The position numbers and the translations under genes were made by a program. This document shows positions 16,023-23,390 of a stretch of 64,000 nt of DNA, one piece after another. Under the pieces are notes generated by a model. That model saw only the letters and a program-made list of their open reading frames with translations, ran no database searches and was not told where the DNA came from. The stretch covers positions 124,001 to 188,000 of the forward strand of contig NZ_JAHRIB010000177.1 of NCBI RefSeq assembly GCF_019090165.1, read 5' to 3'. The DNA comes from Streptomyces sp. BV286 (lineage in GTDB: Bacteria > Actinomycetota > Actinomycetes > Streptomycetales > Streptomycetaceae). Each line of letters starts with the position of its first letter. Position 1 is the first letter of the stretch.

Positions 16023-17276
16023 TTGATCAGATTCGACGCGGTGAGCAAAAACTATCCCAACGGCACCACGGCCGTGGACGAACTGTCCCTGGAGCTGGCC
16101 GAGGGAGGCATCACGGTCCTGGTCGGCCCCTCCGGCTGTGGCAAGACCACGACCCTGCGCATGGTCAACCGCATGGTGGACCCGACGGCCGGCACGGTCA
16201 GCCTGCGCGGCCGGGACATACGGGAGGTCGCCGCCCCCGAACTGCGCAGGGGGATCGGCTACGTGATCCAGCACGCCGGCCTGTTCCCGCACCGCACGGT
16301 CCTGGACAACATAGCGACCGTGCCGCTGCTGCTGGGCTGGGGCAAGAAGAAGGCCCGGGCGCGGGCGGCCGAGCTGCTCGAGCTGGTGGGGCTGCCGGCC
16401 GAGATGGCCAAGCGCTATCCCTACCAGCTCTCCGGAGGGCAGCAGCAGCGCGTCGGGGTGGCCCGGGCGCTGGGCGCGGACCCGCCGGTGCTGCTCATGG
16501 ACGAGCCGTTCAGCGCGGTCGACCCCATCGTCCGGGCTGAGCTCCAGGCGGAGTTCCTCCGGCTGCAGAAGGAGCTGCACAAGACGATCGTGTTCGTCAC
16601 CCACGACATCGACGAGGCGATCAAACTGGGCGACAACATCGCGGTGTTCCGGACCGGCGGCAGGCTCGCGCAGTTCGACACCCCGGAGCGGCTGCTCGCC
16701 CGGCCCGCCGACGACTTCGTGGCCGACTTCGTCGGGCAGGACCGGGGCATCCGACGGCTCTCCTTCGTCGAGGCCGCCGGACTGCCGCTGCGTGAGGGCC
16801 CGGTGCTGCCGGTGACCGACCCCGTGGCCGCGGCCCGGGCCCTGGACGAGCCCTGGGTGCTCGTCGTCGACGCCGGCCGGCGCCCGCTCGGCTGGATTCT
16901 CGCCGCCGGACTCCCGGACGGCGGAACCCTCGCGGACGCGGCCCTTGCACCGCTCGGCCACACGTTCAGCCTGGTCGGCGACTCGGCGCGGGCCGCTCTC
17001 GACGCGGCGCTCCTGTCGCCCTCCCGGCTGGCGGTGGGAGTGGACGCCCAGGGCGCGGTCGCCGGCGTCGCGGACGCGTACGAGCTGTCCGCCGCGATGA
17101 CGGGAGACGGCGGCGCGGGGACGGGCGCCGCGACCGGAGCGGCCGAGCCGGCCGAAGCTCCGGAGGCGGCCGAGGCGGACAGGACGGCCAAGGTGTCCGG
17201 GGCCCGGTCCGCCGAGGACGGCCCGGCCGCGCAGGGCGCCGAGCGCGCCGACACCGCGGGCGGTGGGGACCGATGA
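16023..17276 (+). CDS. ABC transporter ATPase, osmoprotectant/quaternary-amine type
   Basis: A 417-residue ProV/OpuCA-like ATPase. Walker A is GPSGCGKTT (about residue 37), the signature LSGGQQQRVGVARAL, Walker B LLMDEPFSAVDP, and the switch His is in VFVTHDIDEAIKLGDNIAVF. Residues ~255-360 form a weak CBS-like tail. The last ~60 residues are a low-complexity Ala/Glu-rich extension. It powers import with the two permeases and the binding protein that follow. It starts at TTG 16023 with AAGGGG at 16012-16017. Its stop overlaps the next start. The divergent lyase operon suggests that the cargo is the lyase substrate. Confidence 0.9.
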   Translation: MIRFDAVSKNYPNGTTAVDELSLELAEGGITVLVGPSGCGKTTTLRMVNRMVDPTAGTVSLRGRDIREVAAPELRRGIGYVIQHAGLFPHRTVLDNIATVPLLLGWGKKKARARAAELLELVGLPAEMAKRYPYQLSGGQQQRVGVARALGADPPVLLMDEPFSAVDPIVRAELQAEFLRLQKELHKTIVFVTHDIDEAIKLGDNIAVFRTGGRLAQFDTPERLLARPADDFVADFVGQDRGIRRLSFVEAAGLPLREGPVLPVTDPVAAARALDEPWVLVVDAGRRPLGWILAAGLPDGGTLADAALAPLGHTFSLVGDSARAALDAALLSPSRLAVGVDAQGAVAGVADAYELSAAMTGDGGAGTGAATGAAEPAEAPEAAEADRTAKVSGARSAEDGPAAQGAERADTAGGGDR

Positions 17277-17938
17277 GAGACGGAGAACCGCTCATACGGT
17301 GGGTGTGGATCGGCGACCACCTCGGTGAACTGGCCCACTACACCGGGGTCCACCTCCGGCTGGGCCTGCTGCCCGTGCTGTTCGGACTGGTCATCTCGAT
17401 ACCCCTGGGCATGCTCTGTCACCGCTGGCGGTGGGTCTACCCGCCGACCCTGACCGCGGCCAACGTCCTGTACTCCATCCCGTCGCTGGCCCTGTTCATG
17501 ATCTTCGTCCGCTACACGGGCCTGACCGAACGCACCGTCATGATCCCGCTGACCCTCTACACGCTGTCGGTCCTCATACCCAACGTCGTGGACGGACTGG
17601 CATCCGTCCCCGAGCCGGTGCGGCAGGCGGCCACCGCGATGGGATTCGGTACGGTCCGGCGGGTCGTCCAGGTCGAACTGCCGATCGCCGTGCCCGTCGT
17701 CGTCGCAGGTGTACGGGTCGCCGCGGTCTCCTCCATCAGTCTCGTCGCGGTGGGGCAGCTGATCGGACAGGGCGGCCTCGGCTACTACATCACCCGGGGC
17801 CTCCAGCTCGACTTCCCGACCCCGATCATCACCGCGACCGTACTGATCATGCTGCTGGCCCTCGTCACCGACGCGCTGCTGGTCCTGGCGCAGCGGCTGC
17901 TCACACCCTGGGCGCGCGGCAAGGGGGCGAAGGCGTGA
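17273..17938 (+). CDS. ABC permease, osmoprotectant type (first)
   Basis: A 221-residue BPD-type permease with about six membrane helices. It contains LYSIPSLALFMIFVRYTGL and the ATPase-contact EAA-like loop EPVRQAATAMGFGTVRRVV, both typical of OpuCB/ProW-type subunits. ATG 17273 overlaps the ATPase stop and its own stop overlaps the second permease start, so the three genes are translationally coupled. It forms a heterodimeric channel with the next product. Confidence 0.9.
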   Translation: MRDGEPLIRWVWIGDHLGELAHYTGVHLRLGLLPVLFGLVISIPLGMLCHRWRWVYPPTLTAANVLYSIPSLALFMIFVRYTGLTERTVMIPLTLYTLSVLIPNVVDGLASVPEPVRQAATAMGFGTVRRVVQVELPIAVPVVVAGVRVAAVSSISLVAVGQLIGQGGLGYYITRGLQLDFPTPIITATVLIMLLALVTDALLVLAQRLLTPWARGKGAKA

Positions 17939-18624
17939 ACGACCTCCTGAACCAGATCCGGCTCGTGGGTGACTGGCTGACGTCGTCCCAGCAGTGGCGC
18001 GGGGACGACGGCATCCCGCACCGGCTCACGGAGCACCTCACCTACAGCGGCGTGTCACTGCTGTTCGCGGCCCTGATCGGCCTGACGTTCGGGCTGCTGG
18101 TGGGACACACCGGCCGCGGCGCGTTCGCCGTCGCCACTGTCGCGAACCTCGCGCGGGCGATCCCCACCTTCGGCCTGGTCGTCCTCGTCGTGACCCTCGC
18201 CGGGCTCAGCACCACTCCCGTGCTGGTCGCCCTGGTGGCGCTCGCGGTCCCGCCGATCCTCATCAACACCTTCGAAGGAGTCCGCGGCGTGGATCCCGAC
18301 GCCCGGGACGCCGCGAAGGGGATGGGCATGACCGGCTGGGAGGTCCTGCTGAAGGTCGAGGTGCCGATGGCGCTGCCGCTGATCCTGCTCGGCCTGAGGG
18401 TCGCCGCGATCCAGGTCGTGGCCACGGCCACCGTCGCCGCGTACCCCGGTCTGGGCGGTCTGGGCCGCTTCATCGTCGACGGGCTCGCCCGCAACGACTA
18501 CGAACTCGTCATCGGCGGTTCCGCCGTCGTCGTCGCGCTGGCGCTCGTCGTCCAGGCCCTCTTCACCGGGCTGCGGCACGTCGTCGTCTCGCCGGGTCTG
18601 CGGCCGTCGGTGAGACGATCCTGA
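17935..18624 (+). CDS. ABC permease, osmoprotectant type (second)
   Basis: A 229-residue permease with six predicted helices and the contact loop DPDARDAAKGMGMTGWEVL. ANLARAIPTFGLVVLVV corresponds to the IPSLA segment of its partner. It starts at GTG 17935 in a GTGA overlap with the first permease. Two permease genes together with a separate binding protein is the OpuC arrangement, unlike fused EgtU-type transporters. Confidence 0.9.
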   Translation: MNDLLNQIRLVGDWLTSSQQWRGDDGIPHRLTEHLTYSGVSLLFAALIGLTFGLLVGHTGRGAFAVATVANLARAIPTFGLVVLVVTLAGLSTTPVLVALVALAVPPILINTFEGVRGVDPDARDAAKGMGMTGWEVLLKVEVPMALPLILLGLRVAAIQVVATATVAAYPGLGGLGRFIVDGLARNDYELVIGGSAVVVALALVVQALFTGLRHVVVSPGLRPSVRRS

Positions 18625-18703
18625 GTCTTCCGGGCCCCATGCCTTCGAAATGCCTTCGAACGTTCCCGAGAGCTCCCGAGGGCTCCCACGAAAGGAAACA
18701 CCC

Positions 18704-19636
18704 ATGAAAGCCACGTTCCGCGCCACCGCCTTCGGCATGATCGCCGCTCTCTCCCTGACCGCCTGCGGCGGAAGCAACGGCGACGACAACCCGCTGACGG
18801 GCGACAGCGGCGACAGCGGAGGCGGCAAGTCCATCGTCGTCGGCTCGGCGAACTTCCCCGAGAACCAGCTCCTCGCCGAGATATACGCCCAGGCCCTGGA
18901 GGACAAGGGCCTGAAGGTGACCCGCAAGTTCGACATCGGTGCCCGCGAGGTCTATTACGACCAGGTGGTCAAGGGCGGTCTCGGCGTCTTCCCCGAGTAC
19001 AACGGCGCGCTGCTGTCCACGGCGGTCGACAAGAAGAGCACCGCCGCCACCACGGAGGACATCAACGCCGAGCTGAAGCAGAAGCTCCCGAAGTCGGTGG
19101 AGATACTCGACTCCGCCGCGGCCGAGGACAAGGACTCGGTGACCATCACCGCCGAGACCGCCGCCGAGCACAACCTCAAGACCCTCGCCGACCTGAAGCC
19201 GGTCGCGAAGGACATGACCATCGGCGCCGGCTCGGAGTTCAAGACGCGTACGCAGGGCGGGGTGGGCCTCAAGTCGGTCTACGGCGTCGAGTTCGGGAAG
19301 TTCCAGCCGCTGGACGCGGGCGCCCAGAGCACCCTGGTGAAGCTGCTGAAGGACGACAAGGTCCAGGCGGCCAACCTCTACACGACCGACCCGGCCATCG
19401 TCGAGGACAAGCTGGTCGTCCTGGAGGACCCGAAGAACCTCTTCTCCTCGCAGAACGTCACCCCCCTCGTCTACAAGTCCGCGGTGAACGCGAAGGCCAA
19501 GGCGGCTCTCAACGCCATCTCGGCCAAGCTCACGACCGAGGACCTCCTGCAGATGATGAAGAAGCTCGCCAACGACAAGGAGGACTCCGCCGACGTCGCC
19601 AAGGAGTGGCTCACGAAGGCCGGCCTGACCGGCTGA
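18704..19636 (+). CDS. Substrate-binding lipoprotein, OpuAC/ProX type
   Basis: A 310-residue lipoprotein. The signal ends in the lipobox LTAC (Cys about residue 19), followed by a Gly/Asp-rich linker. The ligand domain begins KSIVVGSANFPENQLLAEIYAQALE and has GGLGVFPEYNGAL, both family hallmarks. Related proteins bind betaine, choline, carnitine or ergothioneine through an aromatic cage; the aromatic set here cannot be assigned without a model. Start: ATG 18704 with AAAGG at 18692-18696. It is the last gene of the transporter operon, and a hairpin at 19695-19721 follows. Confidence 0.9.
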   Translation: MKATFRATAFGMIAALSLTACGGSNGDDNPLTGDSGDSGGGKSIVVGSANFPENQLLAEIYAQALEDKGLKVTRKFDIGAREVYYDQVVKGGLGVFPEYNGALLSTAVDKKSTAATTEDINAELKQKLPKSVEILDSAAAEDKDSVTITAETAAEHNLKTLADLKPVAKDMTIGAGSEFKTRTQGGVGLKSVYGVEFGKFQPLDAGAQSTLVKLLKDDKVQAANLYTTDPAIVEDKLVVLEDPKNLFSSQNVTPLVYKSAVNAKAKAALNAISAKLTTEDLLQMMKKLANDKEDSADVAKEWLTKAGLTG

Positions 19637-19694
19637 CGCGACCTGGTCCCGGCACCGGCGGGCGTTCCCTGCTCCCGCGTCAGGTCCCTCAGGG

Positions 19695-19721
19695 TGAGCC
19701 GTTCGTGGACCGGACGGCTCA
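19695..19721. terminator. Hairpin between convergent genes
   Basis: TGAGCCGT (19695-19702) pairs with ACGGCTCA (19714-19721) across an 11-nt loop. It lies between the binding-protein gene and the convergent excalibur gene and includes the latter's stop codon, so it could serve both strands. Confidence 0.45.
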
Positions 19722-20153
19722 GCTGTCGCAGCCGATCCCGTCCCCGTCGCGGTCCAGATGTGAGGCATAGCCGGGCTCACCGCGACGCACCGGGGCAGCA
19801 CCGGCGGCGCGTGCCTCGTCGCAGTTGGCGTAGTACACGGCGCCACCACCACCCGTGACCGAGCCGCTGTCGTCGTCGGATCCGCCACCGGCCGCGGGTC
19901 GTGCGGTGACGGTCGCCCGGACGGTCTTCGTCGCCCGTACGGTCACGGTGGCGGCCGGTTCGGGCTCGGCGGCCGCCGTCGCCGTCACGGTCGCAGTGGC
20001 CGTGGCCGTGGCGGTCTCCGTGGGCTTCGCCCCGGCGGCCGCCGGTTCGGTCTCACCCTCCCCGCCGGCGCCCGCACCCAGGCCGATGAGGAAGGCGAGA
20101 GCGAGGGCCGGCAGTACAAAGCGCTTGCGTGCCCACTTCGGATGCTCCGACAC
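19719..20153 (-). CDS. Membrane-anchored excalibur calcium-binding domain protein
   Basis: A 144-residue protein. Residues ~11-30 are a hydrophobic anchor (FVLPALALAFLIGLGAGAGG), then comes a Thr/Ala/Val-rich low-complexity spacer of about 60 residues. The C-terminal excalibur motif is YYANCDEARAAGAAPVRRG followed by DRDGDGIGCDS, whose Asp cluster binds Ca2+. Such domains occur on extracellular proteins with nuclease or other partners; here there is no enzyme domain. GTG 20153 has GGGGGA just upstream; an in-frame extension to 20225 has no support. Confidence 0.8.
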   Translation of the reverse strand: MSEHPKWARKRFVLPALALAFLIGLGAGAGGEGETEPAAAGAKPTETATATATATVTATAAAEPEPAATVTVRATKTVRATVTARPAAGGGSDDDSGSVTGGGGAVYYANCDEARAAGAAPVRRGEPGYASHLDRDGDGIGCDS

Positions 20154-20368
20154 GAATCCCCCAAGGTTGTGCGAGAGGGAACGACCGTAGAGGTGCTGCT
20201 GAGGCGCGGCCCAGCACCTGGACAACAGGTGGCCACATTGTGATGGAAGCGTGAAGAGGCGGTCGGTCGGGGGCGGTCCTCGTGCGGGTGCCGTGAGGTG
20301 GCCGGCGCGCCGGGGCGGGTGGCGGTGGCGCCGCCCGGCGGCCCGGACGGCGCCGGGCCCGCGTGCGG

Positions 20369-20374
20369 TAGGGT
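20369..20374 (+). promoter_or_regulatory. Likely -10 element of the tRNA-Pro gene
   Basis: TAGGGT closely matches the Streptomyces vegetative -10 (TAGGAT-like) and lies about 42 bp before the tRNA. No convincing -35 is seen at the expected place. Confidence 0.35.
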
Positions 20375-20415
20375 CTTGACTGCGTCTTCACGTGGTTCGC
20401 CACGGCGGGACGCAT

Positions 20416-20489
<74 letters not shown>

Positions 20490-20496
20490 CAGAGCG

Positions 20497-20534
20497 AAGG
20501 GTCTTCGCAGGCGAGAGCCTGTGGGGGCCCTTTT
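20497..20534 (+). terminator. Terminator after tRNA-Pro
   Basis: AAGGG...CGCAGGC (20497-20511) pairs with GCCTGTG...CCCTT around GAGA and ends in TTTT. It starts 8 nt after the tRNA. Confidence 0.7.
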
Positions 20535-20791
20535 CGCGTGCGGGGGGCACGGCTCCGCTCAGCATGGCCGGGGGAGGTGTGCGTACCGCTGGCTGGAACT
20601 GGTCATCAGCAACGTCCGATATTTCGTTCGTGGTTCGAAGTTTCGGTGCTGAAAATAGAGCCGTGTCCGAAGCCCGTCAATACCTTTGCCGCGAACCCGT
20701 GCCGCCGGCCGTCACCGCCAGGGTCCGCATGCTTCCGGCGCGTTACGCAACCGTGACGTCCTCCATGTTGTTGTACCCCTTGACCGGCATG
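20535..20791. other. Non-coding gap with CGAA/TTCG repeats
   Basis: No credible gene. CGAAGTTTCG (20636-20645) is an inverted CGAA-N2-TTCG repeat close to operator types known for Streptomyces hemicellulase genes, and CGATATTTCG (20617-20626) lies nearby. Together with the operator at 20792-20811 this looks like a regulatory region. Confidence 0.35.
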
Positions 20792-20811
20792 AATTGTTAG
20801 CGCTCACAATG
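20792..20811. promoter_or_regulatory. Symmetric lac-type operator
   Basis: ATTGTTAGCGCTCACAAT (20793-20810) is a near-perfect palindrome centred on AGCGCT and almost identical to the symmetric E. coli lac operator. It lies 267 bp upstream of the LacI-family gene at 21078 and just before a strong ribosome-binding site (GGGAGG, 20838-20843) whose ATG at 20852 opens no convincing gene. Autoregulation by that LacI protein is the simplest reading. Confidence 0.65.
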
Positions 20812-21077
20812 ACGTCCGCAATCACGAGCCGACTTCCAGGGAGGTACGACCATGGCGTCCACAGCGCCTCAACTCGCCTCCCCGGCAGGCGGCGCAGGGT
20901 TCGGAGCGCTTCGTACGGGCCGGATCCGCGACCGGGCCGGACGAAGATCCGCACCCGGTGAACCGGCCGGCCGGCCCGCGGCGAGGCTGCCGTCGGGGCG
21001 GGTTGGACCCCGCCCCGCGGGGGCGCCCGGCACGGCCCAGGAATCTTCCGGTACACGACCGCCAAGGAGGTGCGGCC
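20812..21077. other. Leader region of the LacI gene, possible decayed start
   Basis: The 266 bp between operator and regulator contain GGGAGG plus ATG 20852, which begins MASTAPQLASPAGG. The frame loses GC-ending codon bias and runs into the regulator in another frame. It may be the stub of a deleted gene or a long untranslated leader. Confidence 0.3.
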
Positions 21078-22124
21078 ATGGCACAATCTCAGCTTCGGCC
21101 GCCCACCATGGCCGATGTCGCGCGACTGGCGGGCGTGTCCCACCAGACCGTCTCCCGCGTGATGGGGGACCACCCCAACGTGCGGGACGAGACACGGGCC
21201 AAGGTGCTGCACGCGATCGAGGAGATGGGCTACCGCCGCAACTCCTCCGCCCGGGCCCTGGCCACCCGGCGCACCCGGACCCTGGGTGTGGTCGCCTCGG
21301 ACACCACCCTCCACGGTCCGGCCAGTACGCTCTTCGCGCTGGAGGAGGCGGCACGCGCAGAGGGTTATCTCGTCTCCACGGTCAGCCTGCGGAAGCTGAC
21401 CGTCGACAAGCTGTCCGAGGCGCTGGACCACCTCAGTGAGGGCGGGGTGGAGGGAGTCGTCGCCATCGCACCGCAGCGGTCGGCGGTCGAGGCCCTCGCC
21501 GAACTGCGCCACCCCTTCCCGGTGGTGACCGTGGGCAGCGGGTCCAAGGTGGTGATCCCCAGCGTCAACGTGGATCAGCATCTGGGGGCCCGTCTGGCGA
21601 CCGGTCACCTGCTGGCCGCAGGCCACCGCACGGTCTGGCACCTCGCCGGACCCGAGGACTGGCAGGAGGCCGCCGACCGGGCCGAGGGCTGGCGCGCCAC
21701 CCTCGAAACGGCGGGTGTCGAGCCGCCGTTGATCCTGCGGGGGGACTGGAGTCCGCTGTCGGGCTACCGGGCGGGCCAGGAACTGGCCGGCTGGGTGGGC
21801 CGAGGACTGACCGCGGTCTTCGTGGCCAACGACCAGATGGCGCTGGGGGTGTTGAGGGCCCTGCGTGAAGCGGGTGTGCGAACTCCCCAGGACGTCGCGG
21901 TGGTCGGCTTCGACGACATCCCGGAGTCGGAGTTCTTCGCGCCTCCGCTCACCACCGTCCGGCAGGACTTCGCGGAGGTCGGGAAACGGAGCATCGCCCT
22001 GCTCCTGGACCTGATCGAGGGCCGGGAGCCGTCCGGATCGCTCCGGATCGCCATCGAGCCCCAACTCGTCGTCCGCGCCAGCACCTTCCCGTACACCTCC
22101 GACCAGGGCGCCCCTCCCGTCTGA
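21078..22124 (+). CDS. LacI-family regulator of the sugar ABC importer
   Basis: A 348-residue repressor. Helix-turn-helix PTMADVARLAGVSHQTVSRV at residues ~8-27, hinge RRNSSARALATRRTRTLGVV, and effector domain closing with DVAVVGFDDIPESEFFAPPL. Start: ATG 21078 with AAGGAGG at 21064-21070. It lies directly upstream of, and in the same direction as, the YtfQ/R-like importer genes, so it probably senses the imported sugar. A lac-type palindrome at 20793-20810 is its likely operator. Confidence 0.92.
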   Translation: MAQSQLRPPTMADVARLAGVSHQTVSRVMGDHPNVRDETRAKVLHAIEEMGYRRNSSARALATRRTRTLGVVASDTTLHGPASTLFALEEAARAEGYLVSTVSLRKLTVDKLSEALDHLSEGGVEGVVAIAPQRSAVEALAELRHPFPVVTVGSGSKVVIPSVNVDQHLGARLATGHLLAAGHRTVWHLAGPEDWQEAADRAEGWRATLETAGVEPPLILRGDWSPLSGYRAGQELAGWVGRGLTAVFVANDQMALGVLRALREAGVRTPQDVAVVGFDDIPESEFFAPPLTTVRQDFAEVGKRSIALLLDLIEGREPSGSLRIAIEPQLVVRASTFPYTSDQGAPPV

Positions 22125-22170
22125 CCCAGCACCCCACGGCTGTTCTCCGCGCCCGGGAATGGCCGATATC

Positions 22171-22189
22171 TCGAACAATGATCGACAGG
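22171..22189 (+). promoter_or_regulatory. 19-bp motif shared with the giant GH43 promoter
   Basis: TCGAACAATGATCGACAGG matches 17 of 19 bases at 33752-33770, upstream of the GH43 gene read on the other strand. It lies 83 bp before the importer's first start. A common regulator of sugar import and polysaccharide hydrolysis is inferred; its identity is unknown. Confidence 0.5.
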
Positions 22190-22210
22190 CTGGACGCTGT
22201 GCAGCCTGTC
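22184..22210 (+). repeat. Perfect inverted repeat in the importer leader
   Basis: GACAGGCTG (22184-22192) and CAGCCTGTC (22202-22210) flank a 9-nt loop. There is no T-run and translation starts 63 nt later, so it is more likely an operator or mRNA structure than a terminator. Confidence 0.5.
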
Positions 22211-22272
22211 CCGGCGAGTGTCAAGCGCGTACCAGCAGGCCCTTGTGGGCCCGCTCTTCAAAGGAGAAGAAC

Positions 22273-23283
22273 ATGCTCAACAGAAGGAACTTCCTCACGG
22301 CGGCGGTCGGCGTGGCGGCGGCGGGCGGCCTGGCGGCCTGCGCCAAGGAGGACGACGGTGCGTCGACGTCCGACTCCGGCAGCGGCGGTGGCAAGAAGAT
22401 CACCCTCGGCTTCTCCCAGGTCGGTTCGGAGAGCGGCTGGCGCAGCGCCAACACCGACTCCGTGAAGGAGGCGGCCAAGGAGGCGGGCTACAACCTCAAG
22501 TTCTCCGACGCGCAGCAGAAGCAGGAGAACCAGATCTCCGCGATCCGCAGCTACATCACCCAGGGCGTGGACGTCATAGCCTTCTCGCCGGTGGTCGTCA
22601 CCGGCTGGGACGCGGTGCTGAAGGAAGCCAAGGCCAAGAAGATCCCCGTGGTCCTCACCGACCGCTCCGTCGAGACCTCCGACGAGTCCCTGTTCGTGAC
22701 CCTGGTCGGCTCGGACTTCACGGACGAGGGCCGCCGCGCGGCCAAGATCCTGGAGAAGGTCCTCGAGAAGGCCGGCCACAAGGGCGACGTCAAGATCGCG
22801 CAGCTGGAGGGCACCACCGGTGCCGCTCCCGCGATCGAGCGTGCCAAGGGCTTCAAGGAGGTCATGGACGCGGACCACAAGGACGACTGGAAGATCGTCG
22901 TCAGCCAGACCGGCGACTTCACCCGCGCCGGCGGCAAGCAGGTCATGGCGGCCTTCCTGCAGTCCAACCCGGACATCGACGTGCTGTTCGCGCACAACGA
23001 CGACATGGGCATCGGCGCCATCCAGGCCATCGAGGCGGCCGGCAAGAAGCCCGGCAAGGACATCCTGATCGTCACGGTCGACGGCGTGAAGGACGGCTTC
23101 GTCGCGATGTCCGAGGGCAAGATCAACGCCATCGTCGAGTGCAACCCGCTGCTCGGCCCCCAGCTGATGGAGGTCGTGCAGAAGGTCAAGGACGGCGAGA
23201 AGGTCGAGCGCTGGATCAAGACCGAGGAGAGCGACTTCATGCAGGACCAGGCCAAGGACGCGCTCCCCACCCGCAAGTACTGA
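22273..23283 (+). CDS. Sugar-binding lipoprotein, YtfQ-like
   Basis: A 336-residue periplasmic-type binding protein with a combined twin-arginine (NRRNFLTAA) and lipobox (GLAAC) signal. The mature domain starts KKITLGFSQVGSESGWR and contains YITQGVDVIAFSPVVVTGWD and VLFAHNDDMGIGAIQAIEAAG, blocks characteristic of YtfQ. That family binds galactofuranose, and related members bind arabinose or galactose. ATG 22273 has AAAGGAG at 22260-22266. It is the first gene of a four-gene importer operon. The nearby arabinan/galactan hydrolases make furanose arabinose or galactose the likely cargo. Confidence 0.9.
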   Translation: MLNRRNFLTAAVGVAAAGGLAACAKEDDGASTSDSGSGGGKKITLGFSQVGSESGWRSANTDSVKEAAKEAGYNLKFSDAQQKQENQISAIRSYITQGVDVIAFSPVVVTGWDAVLKEAKAKKIPVVLTDRSVETSDESLFVTLVGSDFTDEGRRAAKILEKVLEKAGHKGDVKIAQLEGTTGAAPAIERAKGFKEVMDADHKDDWKIVVSQTGDFTRAGGKQVMAAFLQSNPDIDVLFAHNDDMGIGAIQAIEAAGKKPGKDILIVTVDGVKDGFVAMSEGKINAIVECNPLLGPQLMEVVQKVKDGEKVERWIKTEESDFMQDQAKDALPTRKY

Positions 23284-23390
23284 CCGACCGCACCCACCGG
23301 CAGGGAGCCTCCGCCCGGCCAGTTCCTCCGCCCGAGGACTGTCCGCGGGGCTCCCTGCGGGCCTGAACGAAATCCATGAGGAGCGCTGCC

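Noticed and set aside
20852..21439. A frame starting at ATG 20852 with a good ribosome-binding site
   Set aside because: It loses coding bias quickly and overlaps the LacI gene by more than 360 bp in another frame; kept only as a possible gene stub.
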